DNA from: Nevskiaceae bacterium
GTDB lineage: Bacteria; Pseudomonadota; Gammaproteobacteria; Steroidobacterales; Steroidobacteraceae
NCBI GenBank assembly: GCA_031277355.1
Contig: JAITMN010000228.1
Coordinates: 1-5,260, forward strand
Length of the DNA: 5,260 nucleotides
Direction of reading: 5' to 3'
Positions 5,022 to 5,260 of this stretch are shown here, piece by piece. The notes under the pieces were generated by a model. The model saw only the letters and a program-made list of their open reading frames with translations, made no database searches and was not told where the DNA came from. Numbering within the stretch: position 1 is the stretch's first letter; the number at the start of each line of letters is the position of its first letter. Made by a program: the position numbers and the translations under genes.

Positions 5022-5260
5022 ATGAACAAGAGAACCCTTGCCATACCCGCCATCGCCGCCGTGCTGCTGGCCGGCTGCGCCACCCCCTACAGCTCGGGCC
5101 AGGATTGGTCCTACGGCTCATCGGGCGTTGCCGCCGCGCCGCAGCCCGCGCCGCCGCGCGTGTATTCCTACCCGCTGCGCGAGCAGAGCGCGCAGCAGCA
5201 GGATCGCGACCGCTACGAGTGCTTCAACTGGGCCAGCGCGCAGACCGGCTTTGATCCCTC
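5022..5260 (+). CDS. Small secreted lipoprotein, CxxWAxxQTGFDP type (partial, runs off the window)
   Basis: 79 complete codons are visible and the frame is open at the window end. The start MNKRTLA is a basic n-region, followed by a hydrophobic stretch and a lipobox LLAGC with the lipidated cysteine at C19. The next residue, alanine, gives no retention signal, so outer-membrane anchoring is expected by the +2 rule known from E. coli. Residues 20-50 form a low-complexity linker rich in serine, alanine and proline. From about 55 comes EQSAQQQDRDRYECFNWASA followed by QTGFDP, with C67. From memory, this motif is shared by small uncharacterised envelope proteins, often carrying a later glycine-zipper segment, in Xanthomonadales and relatives. 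I do not know a function. The ribosome binding site is odd: GGAG at 5016-5019 is only 2 bases from ATG, and another at 5004-5007 is 14 bases away. Confidence 0.85.
   Translation, partial: MNKRTLAIPAIAAVLLAGCATPYSSGQDWSYGSSGVAAAPQPAPPRVYSYPLREQSAQQQDRDRYECFNWASAQTGFDP

Noticed and set aside
1..5260. CRISPR array, tRNA, rRNA or insertion sequence
   Set aside because: I saw no regularly spaced repeats, no cloverleaf-like or rRNA segments, and no transposase or paired terminal repeats.
1..5260. LexA-type SOS boxes near radC, mutM or dut
   Set aside because: No CTGT-N8-ACAG pattern was found at these promoters by eye.

Overview
The window looks like the chromosome of a GC-rich gammaproteobacterium. 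The main evidence is gene order. A leftward series radC - rpmB - rpmG - mutM lies back to back with a rightward coaBC ... dut, which is the arrangement known from Escherichia coli and many relatives. RpmB, RpmG, MutM, CoaBC and Dut all resemble gammaproteobacterial proteins, with Dut especially close to the E. coli enzyme. Base composition (about 65% G+C in the one coaBC line I counted) and the lipoprotein type at the right edge would fit Xanthomonadales or a nearby order, but I cannot fix the genus.

Left edge (1-438, plus strand): the last codons of a probable antitoxin, joined by an ATGA overlap to a complete VapC-type PIN-domain toxin. This is an accessory toxin-antitoxin module placed tail to tail with mutM. 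Leftward housekeeping block (489-2580, minus strand): radC, then rpmB and rpmG (50S proteins L28 and L33) with a likely promoter just before rpmB, a strong intrinsic terminator after rpmG, then mutM, which repairs 8-oxoguanine. MutM has no clear promoter of its own behind the terminator, so it probably depends on read-through.

Rightward block (2611-4930, plus strand): a good sigma70-like promoter drives coaBC, which makes 4'-phosphopantetheine for coenzyme A. In E. coli dut follows coaBC closely. Here they are separated by 585 bases holding a GC-rich hairpin and the C-terminal third of an M19 membrane dipeptidase with no start region and no metal site, which I read as a gene remnant. Dut (dUTPase) follows, preceded by an extended -10 element and by a perfect 8-bp hairpin that would cover its ribosome binding site. 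At the right edge (5022-5260) a small secreted lipoprotein begins and runs off the window. It is preceded by two TTCAG repeats one helical turn apart.

Functionally most of the window is core: translation (L28, L33), DNA quality (MutM, Dut, RadC) and coenzyme A synthesis. I found no convincing new multi-gene system. The points most worth a second look are the possible switch at the dut start, the dipeptidase remnant between coaBC and dut, and the TTCAG repeat with a possibly near-leaderless lipoprotein transcript.
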